DNA of 64,000 nucleotides from Sinonovacula constricta (Eukaryota > Mollusca > Bivalvia > Cardiida > Solecurtidae), in contig CM017569.1 in assembly GCA_007844125.1 (NCBI GenBank), positions 7,172,583-7,236,582 on the forward strand, written 5' to 3'. Of this stretch, positions 50,601-59,750 are shown in pieces; the stretch's first letter is position 1; the number at the start of each line of letters is the position of its first letter. Below the pieces are notes generated by a model. The model had not been told where the DNA came from and made no database searches. It saw nothing but the letters and a program-made list of their open reading frames with translations. Position numbers and translations under genes: made by a program.

Positions 50601-53600
50601 TATCGAGAGACAACTAGACGCTCAACAATAGATCTTGGCATTTTTATCAGACTAATGGAAATGTAACATGTTACTAGAAGGCACTTTGTCATATTTTATA
50701 TCCTTTCTAACAAATGTATTCTGACGTTTTCAAAACATAAAAATCATTAAAATCCGTGGTTTTGCTAATCATCATCATCAGCAGCAGCAGCAGCATCATC
50801 GTCGTCACCATCTTTATCATCATCGTCATCGTCATCATCATCATTATCAACATTATCATCATCATCATCAACAACAACAACAACAACAACATATGATTTC
50901 AATAACAAGACAACCTTTTTAATGTTGATCAGCAGCATGACCACAACTATAATCACGACCATTATGACGTTCATCATTAAGATCATCAGCAACTGCATCT
51001 ATATAATCACGTCCATCATCGCGATCTTAATTATTATAGTCAACATCATTGTTGGTGTCGTTACCGTTATTACGACCAGTCTCATGATCATCATCATTAT
51101 GTCAGCCAAGAAATATTTGCGGCATATAAGATTATCAATAATGCGTGATTGTTGGAAAATTGCAGTTTTCTTTCAAAAGTGATGACAAATGTGATGTATG
51201 CGTTGCCACATTTGTTTTTGAGTACATTATATGTTTGTGTCATGTTTATTTTGGTGAGCACATAATTTAAGCCACACGAATACATCACATTTTATGTACA
51301 ATATTCGTTTGATGCGCGTGTCATTTTCCACCGAATATATCACACAAATGATATATTCGGTTGAAATTTTCACTAGTAATACATAGTCGATCTGTGACAT
51401 ATACAGCAAAACAGGCCTCTTTAGATTGAATAGCTATCATCTGCCTTATACACCCTCAAGTGAGCGGACTGTCTTCGTGTATGCACATTTAATACATATC
51501 AGGAAAAAAAATATCGGTCAATGTGCTGCATGGCTGGTAATTTTCTGCTACGTCACGAAAGTGAGATACATACAATACAATGCATGTTCGTTTCATATAG
51601 TTATTGTAATGCACCAAAAAGCGAATTATTGGGACGTCTACATCTGTAGGGATTCCAAAAATGTCCACGATCACTGTCAAAGTATTATTGTGTGTTGCCC
51701 CTTGTCGACAAAAAATAACTTCTGTCGCAGCTATGTTGTCCTGAATAAGTGTAAGCATGTACAATGTATGCCCACCTTGCACATGCATTGCACGTGTTTA
51801 TCATTGTTGTTTTTTTTTCTTTTTACCTAGTTATTATTCAGACATCAAGTTTCTGCGGCCAAGTCTGTGTGCATTTATTACTTATTGACATAAAAATCTA
51901 GGTATTTTTACAACCCAGTTCCATGTCGACAATATATACGGCCTAATAACACCATGTCGGTAATCTAAAGCCCCAAGTCGGAATTCATGCGGCATAGAAA
52001 CTCCAACTACGTTTCAATATATACAGCTAAACGGCTACATATTAGTAGCTTATACAGCCTTATAACTTCACGTAGGTTTTTTATGCGGCCTAACAATTCC
52101 ATGTTGGTCATTTATATGTCTGTATAACTCTATGTTGGCAATGTATATAGCGAAAAAATCTCCATTTTGTTAAATCATACGGCCATATATCTCATCATCG
52201 ATGTTAAACGTTTTAACAACACCATGTCGACCTTATACAATGTATCTCCATGTTTTACAAATATAGAAATCTATGTCGAGAATAAATGCAACCTATTAAC
52301 TGAATGTATGTAATTTAAATGGATTGTAGCTTTATGTCGATATTCCAGACTGCATAATATCTCCATTCCGGTATTTACGACCAAATATTGTCAGTGTCAG
52401 CAATTTGTTCGGCCTAACAGCTCTATATCCGTAACTTATAAGCTATAATATTCGGCCTAATAACTCTATGTCAGTAATTAATATGTCCGCATAACTCTAT
52501 GTTAGCAATGTAAACAATCACCATTGTGATTCAGTCTGAGTGAAGCATATACAATGCATGTCTATGAATTTACTAGGTCTTAAACATCAAACTTATCGTC
52601 GGCTAATTATACTGTTATGTATGTATTTATTTTTAAATAAATAAAATAAAAAACTATGTCGAGAATAAATGCAACCTTTTAGCGCAATATATGTTGTTTA
52701 AACGGATTGTAACTAAATTTCGGTATTTAATACGGCATAATAACTCAATTCCGGTATTTTTACAACGCTGTCGACCATAAATATGAACAGCTGTATATCG
52801 GTTACTTGTACGAGCGTATACCTCAATGTAGGTAGTTTTCTGGCCTTATAACACTATAGTTAGTTATAATATATATGTATCACTTCATGTCGGCAATGAA
52901 AACTACACAGTAAATCCGTCTCGGTGCTTTATACACCCTAATAACTCAATAGATATAAGTTATTCGATTTAATAACTCCATGACGACAATGTATACGACC
53001 AAATAAGTAAATATTGTTAACTAAACTCCATGTTGGCAATTTATAGGGCCTTTTATCTCCATATCGGTATATAATACTGCCTAAAATTATACGTCGGTAA
53101 TTTATACAACCTTAAAGAACATATATAATATCTTTAGAGAACCCGATTATTTAGCACTACACCTTTTTTTTTTACTGAAATCCTGAAAAGAACAATGACA
53201 AATAATTATGACGCCCCCTTACTGTGAGCTGAAATCAAAGTCCCCGATTGCGTTGTAGGAATTATTGAGTGTGACCTTGTTTCGGTTGGGGAAAATACAC
53301 ACGAATGTCTAGCCAGAATTCTGTTGTCAAATTTTACCGTTTAAAGTGATTTTAAAGAAACGGCCGGTTCTGCTCTAAAAACCACGTTGTTTCAAAGTAA
53401 GAATTTTTAAGAAAAAAATCTTATCAGCCGAATACATATTGTCATCATTAAACCATTATTGCAATATTATCTCAAGAGACGCATTATTTATAGAATTTCC
53501 GTTTATAGCGGTTTAATACCAAGTCCCCGTTTGACTTCAAATACATAAATGCGTGTGTGCGTGCGCGCGTGCGTGCGTGCGTGCGTGTGTGTTTGTGTGT

Positions 53601-56600
53601 ATGTGGAATGCAGAAAAACCGTTCGTCAAGCGTTATTGCGTTGTAATAAAACTGGTTTCTGCCACTGAATTCTTCAACTTTTGTACAAATTCGTGCAAAT
53701 CTAATAAGAGTGGATATATAAATACCATAGGATGTAGTTTTGCATAGAAGACCTGTTTATCAATGTCGTTTGTCTATCCGTCCGCCCGTACGTTCGTTCT
53801 TTCGTGGGCTTATGCCTCACAAATATCCCATGAGTATGTGCACGTGAGTGAGAGCCGAACACGCATTGTTAGAAGCATACGAGTCATTTTAAAAATTGTT
53901 ATGTTTATAAAACTACTAATTTGACAAAAGAGTGAAGGCTATTTGCCTAAATGTGTTATCTTTATATTTTTCAGTCGACTATAGTGGTCACACTGAAGAC
54001 ACCGTTCCGAAAGGACTACACTATGGGGACTATGGTAATGATGAAAGTGATACTGCCGCCCAAATCGCCCAGTCAAAAAACACATTACAACAAGAAACTA
54101 TGGTGCAAATTATTGGACCATCTCTGAAACGAGAAAAGAAAGGTATTCATGAAAGCATTTGAATCCACCACAGTGTTTCTTTTGTTTTGCCTTTTAAAAA
54201 CATCGCAGCGACATAAACATAGCAACGTCTTGTCGTTAATGGTGGAGGAGAGATCCCAGGCAAATGTCTGGGCAGTATAATCAGTGCACCCTATGTCAAC
54301 CGTAAGACCTTTCCATACAAAGGCTTCCGGTCTGACCTTGTCGTAAATTACCTAAACAAACAACAGACCAAAACACATGTACATGAAATGGTCAACCATA
54401 ATATTAGATTTACAAGAAAAATCATTGGTGCATGCGAAACGTCAAAGCAACGCAAAATCTGGACCAGGTAAACAGATTAAAAGGTAAAAGCAATATGGTA
54501 GCAGACATATTTGAACAGTTATAGCTTTTATTTGAAAGTTTCCTTTTTATTTTAAATCTCGAGAAAAAAGTATGTATAACGTTTATTCCTGAGTCATGTT
54601 GCATAAACAGTGCATCTAAGTCAGATTTTACCGTGCATATTTAATGAACCGTTCATAACAACCTTGTTCTGGCTATGGACTGTTTCGTTGCTGGTATCTC
54701 ATCTCATTGTGTTAACATGCAGTCCGAACATCGAAGGACGTACTGAAGAGCGTTCTTATCTACTTTCGTGAGTACAGAGTCTCCATGTATATTTACGTTA
54801 AAGGTTTAGAAATTTTAACAACAAAAAGAAAATCTCTCGTTTTCTGCCATGTTTGCATGAAAGCTACAGACACACTAAAATAAATAAAACAGAACGCCGT
54901 TTACCGGAATAGGACCCCTATTTTATTAGGGTTAGAAAGTCCGCAAACCAAACTTTCTCCATGTGCAAATTCCAGTGAGCATTCCATACATAGGCGTCGC
55001 ACTCCAGAGCGTCGCCAACAATCAGAAGGTGAATAGTAAAAAGGGCATGGTTTCTGAAATAGCAAGTGTGACCACAGTAAACTAACATCTGCTAATATAC
55101 ATAACTTCAAGTTTTACGCCCCAAACCATCCATTGTTGCTTAGTGTTTGGTGAAACTGTAAAGCATTGTCAAACAAAAATATTCCGCGTAAAGTGTTGAT
55201 TATACACTAGAATGCATGCACTGGTCAGTACAGATTTGCTGCGAAGTCATCTAACAGAATATCTATGTTTATAATGATTTGTTGCTGCCTTTACTAAAAA
55301 GCCCAAGAAAAGAGTTTTACCGAGATAAAACCGATTTACTGTGAAATCAAATGGATTCAGTAACAAATGTATAAATGAAAACATAAAAAAAGTTGTTGAT
55401 TTAAAATAAGTGAAAATCAGATATGAAAGAAATCCACGAAATTTATGTGTGTATGCTTAAAAATACTGGTACAAACTGTATGTCTGTCTCTGCCAATCTC
55501 TGTTAAATATTTCAATTTGATCTCTTAAATGTCCGTTTGTACATTTAGTTTACTAGGCAACAGGACACACGATACCAGCCCACGAGTTGTGGATAAAACG
55601 GATTACCAACGGACAACTGTTGCAACTCGATACGTCTATAGATAGATACTATCTATCGCAAGTTGCAATAAGCTACGTAGTCGGGTTCACGGTAACCTAT
55701 CTATCGCAAGTTGCAATTAGCTACGTAGTCGGGTTAACGGTAACCTATCTATCGCAATTTGCAATTAGCTATGTAGTCGGGTACACCGCGACCTGTCGCA
55801 AGTTGCAACTCGTTACGAAGTCGGGTTCACGGTAGCCTGTATATCACAATTTGTAATTAGCTAGGTAGTCGGGTTTACGGTAACCTATCACAAATTCTAA
55901 CTCGCTACGTTGTCGTGCTAACATCGACCTAAAGCAAGTTTCAACTTACCACATAGTCTGGTTAAAAAAAAAACTATCTCAAGTTGCAACTCGCCACGTA
56001 GTCTGGTTAACGTTGGCCTATCAGAAGTTGTACAAATTGCAACTAGGCAGGTAGTCTAATTCACGGAAACCTATTACAAGTTGCACACATTGCAACTCGC
56101 CACGTTGTCTAGTTCACCAATCACAAATTGCACAAGTTGCACTCGCCACGTATTCGGCTTCACGAAACCTATTACAAGTTGCACAAACTGCTAGTCGCCA
56201 CGTTGTTTGGATTACGGCGACCTATCATAAATTGCACAAGCATCTTGTTTTGTTTTATTTTTGAAATAGATTGCAGTTATGATCAATAAAGCAGCGTCCA
56301 GCTTTTTAGTGGAGGAAGATCCCAGACAAGACAAGTGTCTGGATAGAACCACCGGCGCATTATAAAAATGGCCCTGCGTTTGTATGAACTATAGTGATAG
56401 TATTTTATTTTGCAACTTACAATTTAAAAATACATGGTGTGATTTTAGTGTCTTTTTCTTGCGATCGTTTACCTTTCTTTCACTTGAAATAATGTCTCTT
56501 GTTGATGACATCGAGTTTACATTTCTCGTATCTCGTATTTGATCTGTTTTTAACTCTAGACACGGAGTATGGCCAGAAGAAACATAATCGCCGCTCCCAC

Positions 56601-57385
56601 CAACTTCCGACTGATATGTGACTTAGTAAGTCATGGGTGTTGTATCATTTTGAACCCTTGACGCAGAAGACACAGGCAGATACAAAGATGACATTACATT
56701 ACAATAAGATTTACAAGTTTAGAAATAAAGTAACAGTTTGAGTTCATAATAGTTCATGTATATTTTTAAAATACCGGTATAATGTTGTTTCGTGTCGTAA
56801 TAAGATAATCGTAACATCCCACATTTTGACGAGACTGGGCCACAAATGATGTGTTGTTGTTTTTTTCTAAGGCCCTTGTATACATACTGAATAGTTCTTT
56901 GGCTACTTTATATTTTGACCAAGTATGCGGGCTCGTTATAGCATGTTTATATCTTCTCTCTTTTTATAAAGGGATTAGAAGACTTTTTATTCTTCCACTT
57001 CAGAACACACCAACAAATCCATCGTGTTGATAACGTCATATATGCGGTCTGGATCAAGTTTTCTAGGGGAATTGCTGGGCTTCCAAAAACAGGCGTTCTA
57101 CTGGTACGAACCGATTTGGAACTTTCACGCTCACTATATCGGAAACGATGTTATTTGTCCAGGGGATGATCCATGCAGGTAATAAATTGGAACTGCAAAG
57201 TGTTCAGTAAATATCTCTACTGAGTAAAATCCAATGAGCATGCCAGAAATGTTTCCTTATAATATTTGTGTAAGAATTCATTAGTTTTCCTTAGTTTTCG
57301 TATACGTTTTATGCAAGGTTGAACGAGCCGAACTACACTGTTGTAAATAATATCTTTTTTAAATTTGATGTTTTATATTACAGCC

Positions 57386-57476
<91 letters not shown>

Positions 57477-57736
57477 ACTTGTTATTTTGTGGTTTTAATC
57501 ACAAGCCTCTCTTTTTTACTTCTGTCTTGTTCTCGATCGTTTGAACTATATCTTAGCCTATATGATACTCTCATATCAATATATTGTCCCTCTCTATCCA
57601 CATTTGTATTGTAGACCCGTAACAGAAGACGATGTGCACGTGGAAACAGTTCTTAACATGTTGGAGCAGTCGTACATCTGTAACATGACTGCAATGGAGG
57701 CTGGCGTGGCCGATAAGTTTACCGAACTCTACTCTG
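38659..57736 (+). CDS. Carbohydrate sulfotransferase, 5' part (5 exons)
   Basis: Exons 38659-38746, 53975-54142, 54723-54767, 57004-57178 and 57615-57736 join in phase (1,1,1,2,1) and encode 199 residues without a stop. Exon 1 gives a short basic cytoplasmic start (MYKRVKRKLRQHVR) and a signal anchor (about residues 15-28), a type II Golgi topology. Exons 2-3 are a hydrophilic stem. Exon 4 has SIVLITSYMRSGSSFLGELL (residues 106-125), the 5'-phosphosulfate-binding P-loop of the CHST family, followed by FYWYEP. The family transfers sulfate from PAPS to sugars of glycans. The 3'-phosphate-binding motif is not in the window, so the gene either continues past 64000 or is truncated. Intron 1 (15.2 kb) is full of mobile elements. 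A possible extra exon is at 56560-56635. Confidence 0.82.
39595..40539 (+). pseudogene. Reverse-transcriptase element, left half (interrupted)
   Basis: Open pieces 39595-39786 and 39886-40335 are collinear with RT proteins common in cnidarian and mollusc genomes: TSRYLDDILTIDN (palm YLDD), FPPELTLNKAN-like and FLDIEINI, KIYDKRDEFNFSIVNYPYLD, YGIYISQLTRFARVC and RFHKLRKAFSKFF. One stop (39784) separates the pieces. The N-terminal RT motifs are missing. A Penelope-like affiliation is possible but not certain. The 3' portion appears to resume after the DNA transposon, at 45636. Confidence 0.75.
40540..40568 (+). repeat. Left terminal inverted repeat
   Basis: 29 bp, matching 45607-45635 in reverse complement with a single C/T difference at position 5. 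Confidence 0.92.
40722..41547. promoter_or_regulatory. Left subterminal motif array (transposase-site candidates)
   Basis: Copies of GTCTTTACCGTCACG, some partial, at about 40722, 40913, 41135, 41319, 41473 and 41490 (plus orientation), and 41511 and 41531 (minus orientation). The last four are packed in 75 bp and face each other. The same motif clusters near the right end. Confidence 0.8.
41209..41282 (+). promoter_or_regulatory. Transposase promoter and untranslated exon 1
   Basis: TGACGTCA (CRE, 41209-41216), TTTTCGCGCC (E2F-type, 41223-41232), CCGGAAG (ETS-type, 41246-41252) and GATGGCGGGC (YY1-like, about 41261) lie within 62 bp. A donor (AAG then GTAAAC) ends a 5' exon at 41282, and the matching acceptor TATTGCAG ends at 41668, so the intron lies in the 5' UTR. 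A small upstream ORF (ATGGCGGGC..., 9 codons) crosses this junction. Confidence 0.6.
41694..44708 (+). CDS. DDE-type transposase, 799 aa, four coding exons
   Basis: Coding exons 41694-43629, 43869-43937, 44173-44372 and 44514-44708 join in phase (1,1,0) with AG/GT borders. The N-terminus is a basic region with the start TAAERSKRYRDNKKK, typical of a large group of uncharacterised animal transposases, followed by a charged coiled-coil-like stretch. Cys/His clusters (NTCLCKLHEN, CAYDECKECK) probably bind zinc. The catalytic core shows HVDFSENYN (D411), FVSDGPCTQYRSK (D492) and TEAGHGKSAADGIGATVKR (E525 and D534 as third-residue candidates). Exons 3-4 form a small domain (GSWVAVAYEGKVYPGIVQ...FWPLVEDVIW) like the SH3/tudor-type barrels at the C-terminus of such proteins. 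Exons 2 and 3 begin with near-identical sequence (tandem duplication). Frame fully open. Superfamily not assigned. Confidence 0.87.
43630..44241 (+). repeat. Tandem duplication of intron plus exon in the transposase gene
   Basis: 43630-43937 and 43938-44241 are diverged copies of a ~305-bp unit: GTATTTGTA donor, TGTATTCAACTGACATATAA, an (AC)/(GCAC) tract, the TTTTCAGCRTCCAGAGATAC acceptor, and the exon start up to CTGATGTC. Each copy carries a working acceptor; only the second lacks the internal donor (GACAAG replaces GGTATT), so it reads on. Confidence 0.9.
44709..45015 (+). repeat. Duplicated 3' UTR and polyA region of the transposase
   Basis: Blocks ACTTTGTCT.ATA...TGTAGA, CTCGTT.GTAGTTTTATTGAA and TTGAAGTTAATRAAC occur twice in order (about 44720-44835 and 44846-45013). 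AATAAA at 45010-45015 in the second copy is the likely polyadenylation signal. Confidence 0.65.
45055..45448. promoter_or_regulatory. Right subterminal motif array
   Basis: TGTCTTTTCCGTCACA (45055), TTGTCTTTACCACTACGG (45075), GTCTTTACCGGCACG (45096) and, in minus orientation, CGTGACGGTAAAGACAC (45432), with weaker matches at 45123 and 45449. These mirror the left array. Confidence 0.8.
45607..45635 (-). repeat. Right terminal inverted repeat
   Basis: Reverse complement of 40540-40568 with one mismatch. Confidence 0.92.
45636..46150 (+). mobile_element. Right half of the interrupted reverse-transcriptase element
   Basis: The sequence resumes after the DNA transposon with ATAT, then a GAGGTTGGAGCGCTTCAC...CGTTCCAAGGCGG block, which I recall from the 3' regions of mollusc retroelements. 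Continuity with 39595-40539 rests on the shared ATAT flanks and is an inference. No RT motif lies in this part. Confidence 0.4.
46364..47682. mobile_element. 1.3-kb non-autonomous DNA transposon
   Basis: Inward from both ends: TGGAAGGGGATATCCGCCAR then TATTC, flanked by TA on each side. Homology of the two ends continues more weakly (ATTTCTAA, TTGCAACA). No ORF of its own. TA flanks suggest a Tc1/mariner-like target choice. A SINE sits inside. Confidence 0.75.
46912..47160 (-). mobile_element. tRNA-derived SINE (family S4)
   Basis: On the minus strand the head runs TACTCAGTAGCTAGAGC (box A) to TTGGGTTCGACCCATG (box B). A body with TGGCGTCAGAAGGGGTTC and GTACTGGTTGTTATGTCC follows and ends GAGATAAAAATATACG. 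Nested in the 1.3-kb element. Confidence 0.75.
47683..49462. other. Intron 1 of sulfotransferase gene; simple repeat only
   Basis: A (GAAA)n tract lies at about 48488-48535. No gene, RNA or further mobile element was recognised. Confidence 0.5.
49463..50225 (+). repeat. Dispersed repeat B, copy 2 (interrupted by a SINE)
   Basis: Homologous to 27895-28245 on both sides of the SINE: left part 49463-49704 (AAGTAAAATTAGGTCTAAAA, CCAGTTATTTATTT) and right part 50016-50225 (CCGGTATAGGGTCGCAGAAG, CCGCCTAGTAGATAATGCAT, GAGTGATAT). It marks repeat B as older than the SINE insertion. Confidence 0.65.
49705..50001 (-). mobile_element. Complete tRNA-derived SINE (family S1) with perfect 14-bp TSD
   Basis: Minus strand: head TTAGAGCGTCGGCTCC...GGGTTCGATCCCGGG, then CGACATACCAAAGTCG, AGCTCCCTTGCTAACGC, GGTATCATGCCAGGTGTTC and the tail CCCAATAAACAAACAAACAA. 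It is flanked by identical ACGGACCATATAGT at 49691-49704 and 50002-50015, a clear target-site duplication. The intact duplication indicates a recent insertion. Confidence 0.93.
50769..50892. repeat. Compound (CAT)n/(CAG)n/(CAA)n microsatellite
   Basis: Trinucleotide repeats: CATCAT, CAGCAG, CGTCAT and CAACAA runs. Diverged CAT-like triplets continue to about 51100. Asp-rich and Met-rich frames here are artefacts. Confidence 0.93.
51101..51890. other. No feature seen
   Basis: Intronic, with no credible exon. Inverted copies of CATTTTATGTACAATATTCG-like and ATATATCA..AATGATATAT sequence near 51290-51360 are short and imperfect. Confidence 0.4.
51900..53130. repeat. Long, highly degenerate ~33-bp tandem array
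   Basis: Recurring order ATGTCGGTAATTTATACGGCC followed by TAATAACTCC, with wide variation over about 1.2 kb. Recognisable units include 51932-51995, 52075-52150, 52410-52500 and 53020-53115. No protein-coding content. Confidence 0.75.
53549..53603. repeat. (GTGC)n/(GT)n microsatellite
   Basis: Alternating GTGC and GTGT units. Confidence 0.95.
54143..55580. other. Introns 2-3 of the sulfotransferase gene
   Basis: Apart from exon 54723-54767, no other feature was supported here. Confidence 0.5.
55640..56235. repeat. 48-bp minisatellite decaying to a looser array
   Basis: Units begin CGCAAGTTGCAAT and contain TAGCTACGTAGTCGGGTT and ACGGTAACCTAT. The first three are nearly identical with a 48-bp period (16 codons). 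From about 55800 units vary in length and sequence but keep GTTGCAACTCGCCACGTAGT. Confidence 0.92.
56560..56635 (+). other. Possible cassette (poison) exon of the sulfotransferase gene
   Basis: Bounded by TTAACTCTAG and GTAAGT, 76 bp. Read in the phase left by the upstream exons it encodes about 20 hydrophilic residues and then a TGA (56628-56630). Skipping it gives the open sulfotransferase frame. Inclusion would end the protein before the catalytic domain. It may be a chance splice-site pair. Confidence 0.35.
57385..57472. repeat. (TA)n microsatellite
   Basis: About 88 bp of TA dinucleotides in the intron between exons 4 and 5 of the sulfotransferase gene. Confidence 0.98.
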
Positions 57737-58071
57737 GTATAGTATTACAGTGTGGTGTTTTTCGTGGTGTTTCTTATTTTTACTGAATAAACAAAGTATC
57801 TGTTTTACAAAGGAAGCTGCAGACCTAACAGTTGAAGACAATTCTTGTCGCCGGCACGCGAAAATTAAGCTCTAAATATTTCTAGGATTTAATGCAAACA
57901 ATGACAAAACCGTAGCTGAACAGGCAGCCAAATTTATTTCCTTTATATATTCCGCGTGTTTGAGCAAGATGCAATGTGATTATATAACTAAAGTTATCTG
58001 TTTTAAATAAACCGCCCTCCAGAGCGCGCAAGAATACATAACCAAAGACTCTTAGAGTAACGTGTTAGGCG

Positions 58072-58262
58072 TGCTATGTTGGACCGTATTTGGTACAAAA
58101 ACGAATATGGTACAAATGTACCATATTCGGTCGAATATGGTACAAATGTACCATATTCGGACCGAATATGGTACAATTTTCGACCGAATATGGTACAAAC
58201 ATTGTACCATATTCGGTTGGAATAAGTTTTTCTATGCTCGCCAAAACGTATTTGGTACATAC
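58072..58262. repeat. Cluster of nested palindromes (GAATATGGTACA family)
   Basis: At least seven copies of GAATATGGTAC or its complement in alternating orientation, including perfect palindromes CGAATATGGTACAAATG joined to its mirror at 58103-58130 and 58133-58160. The entry segment GGACCGTATTTGGTACAAAA recurs near 60423. Confidence 0.9.
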
Positions 58263-58408
58263 CAAAAAAACTCATAAAATGAAAATGGCCTACGTATATG
58301 GTACATAAATTATGTATTTCTTAATAAATGAAATAGTCTGCCGATGTGTAAACTTTTTTTCAAACTCAAATACATTGTATTAACCTAATATTGGAAGTGA
58401 CAAAAGTA

Positions 58409-58457
58409 TCATCATCATCATCATCATCATCGTCGTCGTCGTCGTCGTCGTCGTCGT
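58409..58457. repeat. (ATC)n(GTC)n microsatellite
   Basis: ATC repeats change abruptly to GTC repeats. Confidence 0.96.
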
Positions 58458-58528
58458 AACTAGCAGTAACAGAAACAGCTAACCTAACCACACTTTACAT
58501 GGATTTTGCTGGTTGTGTAACTGTTTCG

Positions 58529-58720
58529 CCGGCTAGCTCAGTCGGTTGCGCGTCAGATTGGCACGCAGGCGGCCTGGGTTCGATTCCCGGGCGGGCCAGA
58601 TACTTTCGTGGAGATTGGTCACGAAATGATTTCTACGGCCATTCTTCCCCTACCGCTGTTTCAAGTAGGGCAGTTGTCAATTACTGGCGAATGTATCTGC
58701 TTAGTACTGGTTACTAAGTA
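58529..58720 (+). mobile_element. tRNA-derived SINE (family S5)
   Basis: GCCGGCTAGCTCAGTCGG (box A) and CTGGGTTCGATTCCCGGG (box B) are near-perfect, ending GCGGGCCAG. The body has GATTGGTCACGAAATGATTT and CGGCCATTCTTCCCCTACCG. The head is well preserved, but the attached body marks it as a SINE and not a tRNA gene. Confidence 0.82.
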
Positions 58721-58799
58721 CTAGTACTCTAAGACTAGAGACGTGCTTGCTCGAGGTAACTCTGTAAAAGTTTGAGGATTATCGCATTTTGGTTATGTT

Positions 58800-59024
58800 C
58801 ATAGAGTGTGAACTTGTAAGGGTAAAGGTAGGCGAGCAAATCCATGAAGCGCGCCAGCGCTTCTTGGAAAATTTGATCGTTTAATACCCCTCGGTATTAA
58901 TGCTTATATTTTAATACATTTTAATAATAATTGGTAGGTTTTGTCCAGATATGATTGCTTTAAGCAAACGTCGTTGCAGGAATGTCGACGTCGCATTCGA
59001 TTGGTCGAATGACGTCGCGTCAGC
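58800..59024. other. No feature seen
   Basis: Short stretch with several CpG-rich words, including GACGTCGCATTCG and GACGTCGCGTCAG. No gene was recognised. Confidence 0.4.
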
Positions 59025-59331
59025 CATATTAATGATTTCGTGCATTGTTTGGGTCAATCTAAAACTTCTGACAAGAAGATATTGCATGAGAAAATCCGAA
59101 AAATAAACAAGAAATTGGGCCGAAAAAATAACTAACGAAATTCATATTTCATGCATTTGCAGTTGTTTTACGATAGAATTTCTTCGATATAATTCAATAT
59201 CCTTTGGTCAGTAGTTTTAGATTGACCCAAACAATTCACAAGATCATTAATAGCAATTTTCAAATTTTTAAAACTTTTTTTTTCGAAAGTGTATTTTCAC
59301 CAAAATTCGATTTAAGAGATTTTGAGCTCTT
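59025..59331. repeat. Inverted-repeat element, arms 59025-59090 and 59190-59252
   Basis: TATTAATGATTTCGTGCATTG then TTTGGGTCAATCTAAAACTTC is mirrored by AGTTTTAGATTGACCCAAAC then AATTCACAAGATCATTAATA. The right side continues TTTCGAAAGTGTATTTTCAC as in 60641-61079, so the left arm is truncated. Confidence 0.85.
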
Positions 59332-59539
59332 TTAAATGAATATATCTCTCCAAAAATAAGGATGTTTGACTGGCTGCTTTAGACAGGTGTGACTATTCCT
59401 AAACATTACTTTGTAAAGTTGATTTGTCGTTCCGACGTCATATTGCTGAGAAGCCGACAAAGCTTTGAAGTTTCCGATTTTTTCTTTGATAACGTGCCGC
59501 TTTAAAAAGGCGGGAATTTTGCACACGAGTCTTACTCAG

Positions 59540-59646
59540 AAGTCAGTAACCATATTTGACTTGGCGGTCGGCAAGAAAAGTTGTGATTTTCGACTAGAAA
59601 GAATTGAAATCCAAACTTTCTTCAAACTTCAAAAGAATTCTTGACA
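59540..59646 (+). other. Candidate untranslated first exon of the OTU-transposase gene
   Basis: A consensus donor (TTGACA then GTAAGTAC) ends at 59646, and an acceptor TATTATTTCAG ends at 61504, one base before the ATG of the transposase ORF. If joined, the ORF starts directly at the splice junction. No ATG in this exon is in frame. Inference only. Confidence 0.35.
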
Positions 59647-59728
59647 GTAAGTACTGTACATAATTTTAATTTTCAGTTGTCTTAATATGCATTGATGTTT
59701 TAAAATGCATTGATTTTTATGTTTTATG

Positions 59729-59750
59729 CCCCCCCCCCCCCCCCCCCCCC
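59729..59750. repeat. Poly-C tract (22 C)
   Basis: Uninterrupted C run, followed by ATGCGGATGCGGACC. Related GCGGAT-type words recur at 60250-60345. Confidence 0.95.

Noticed and set aside
50707..51182. ORFs rich in Asp, Met or Ile
   Set aside because: They follow the CAT/CAG/CAA trinucleotide tract and its diverged continuation.
58529..58600. Functional tRNA gene
   Set aside because: Boxes A and B are excellent, but the SINE body directly follows and acceptor pairing is imperfect; treated as a SINE head.
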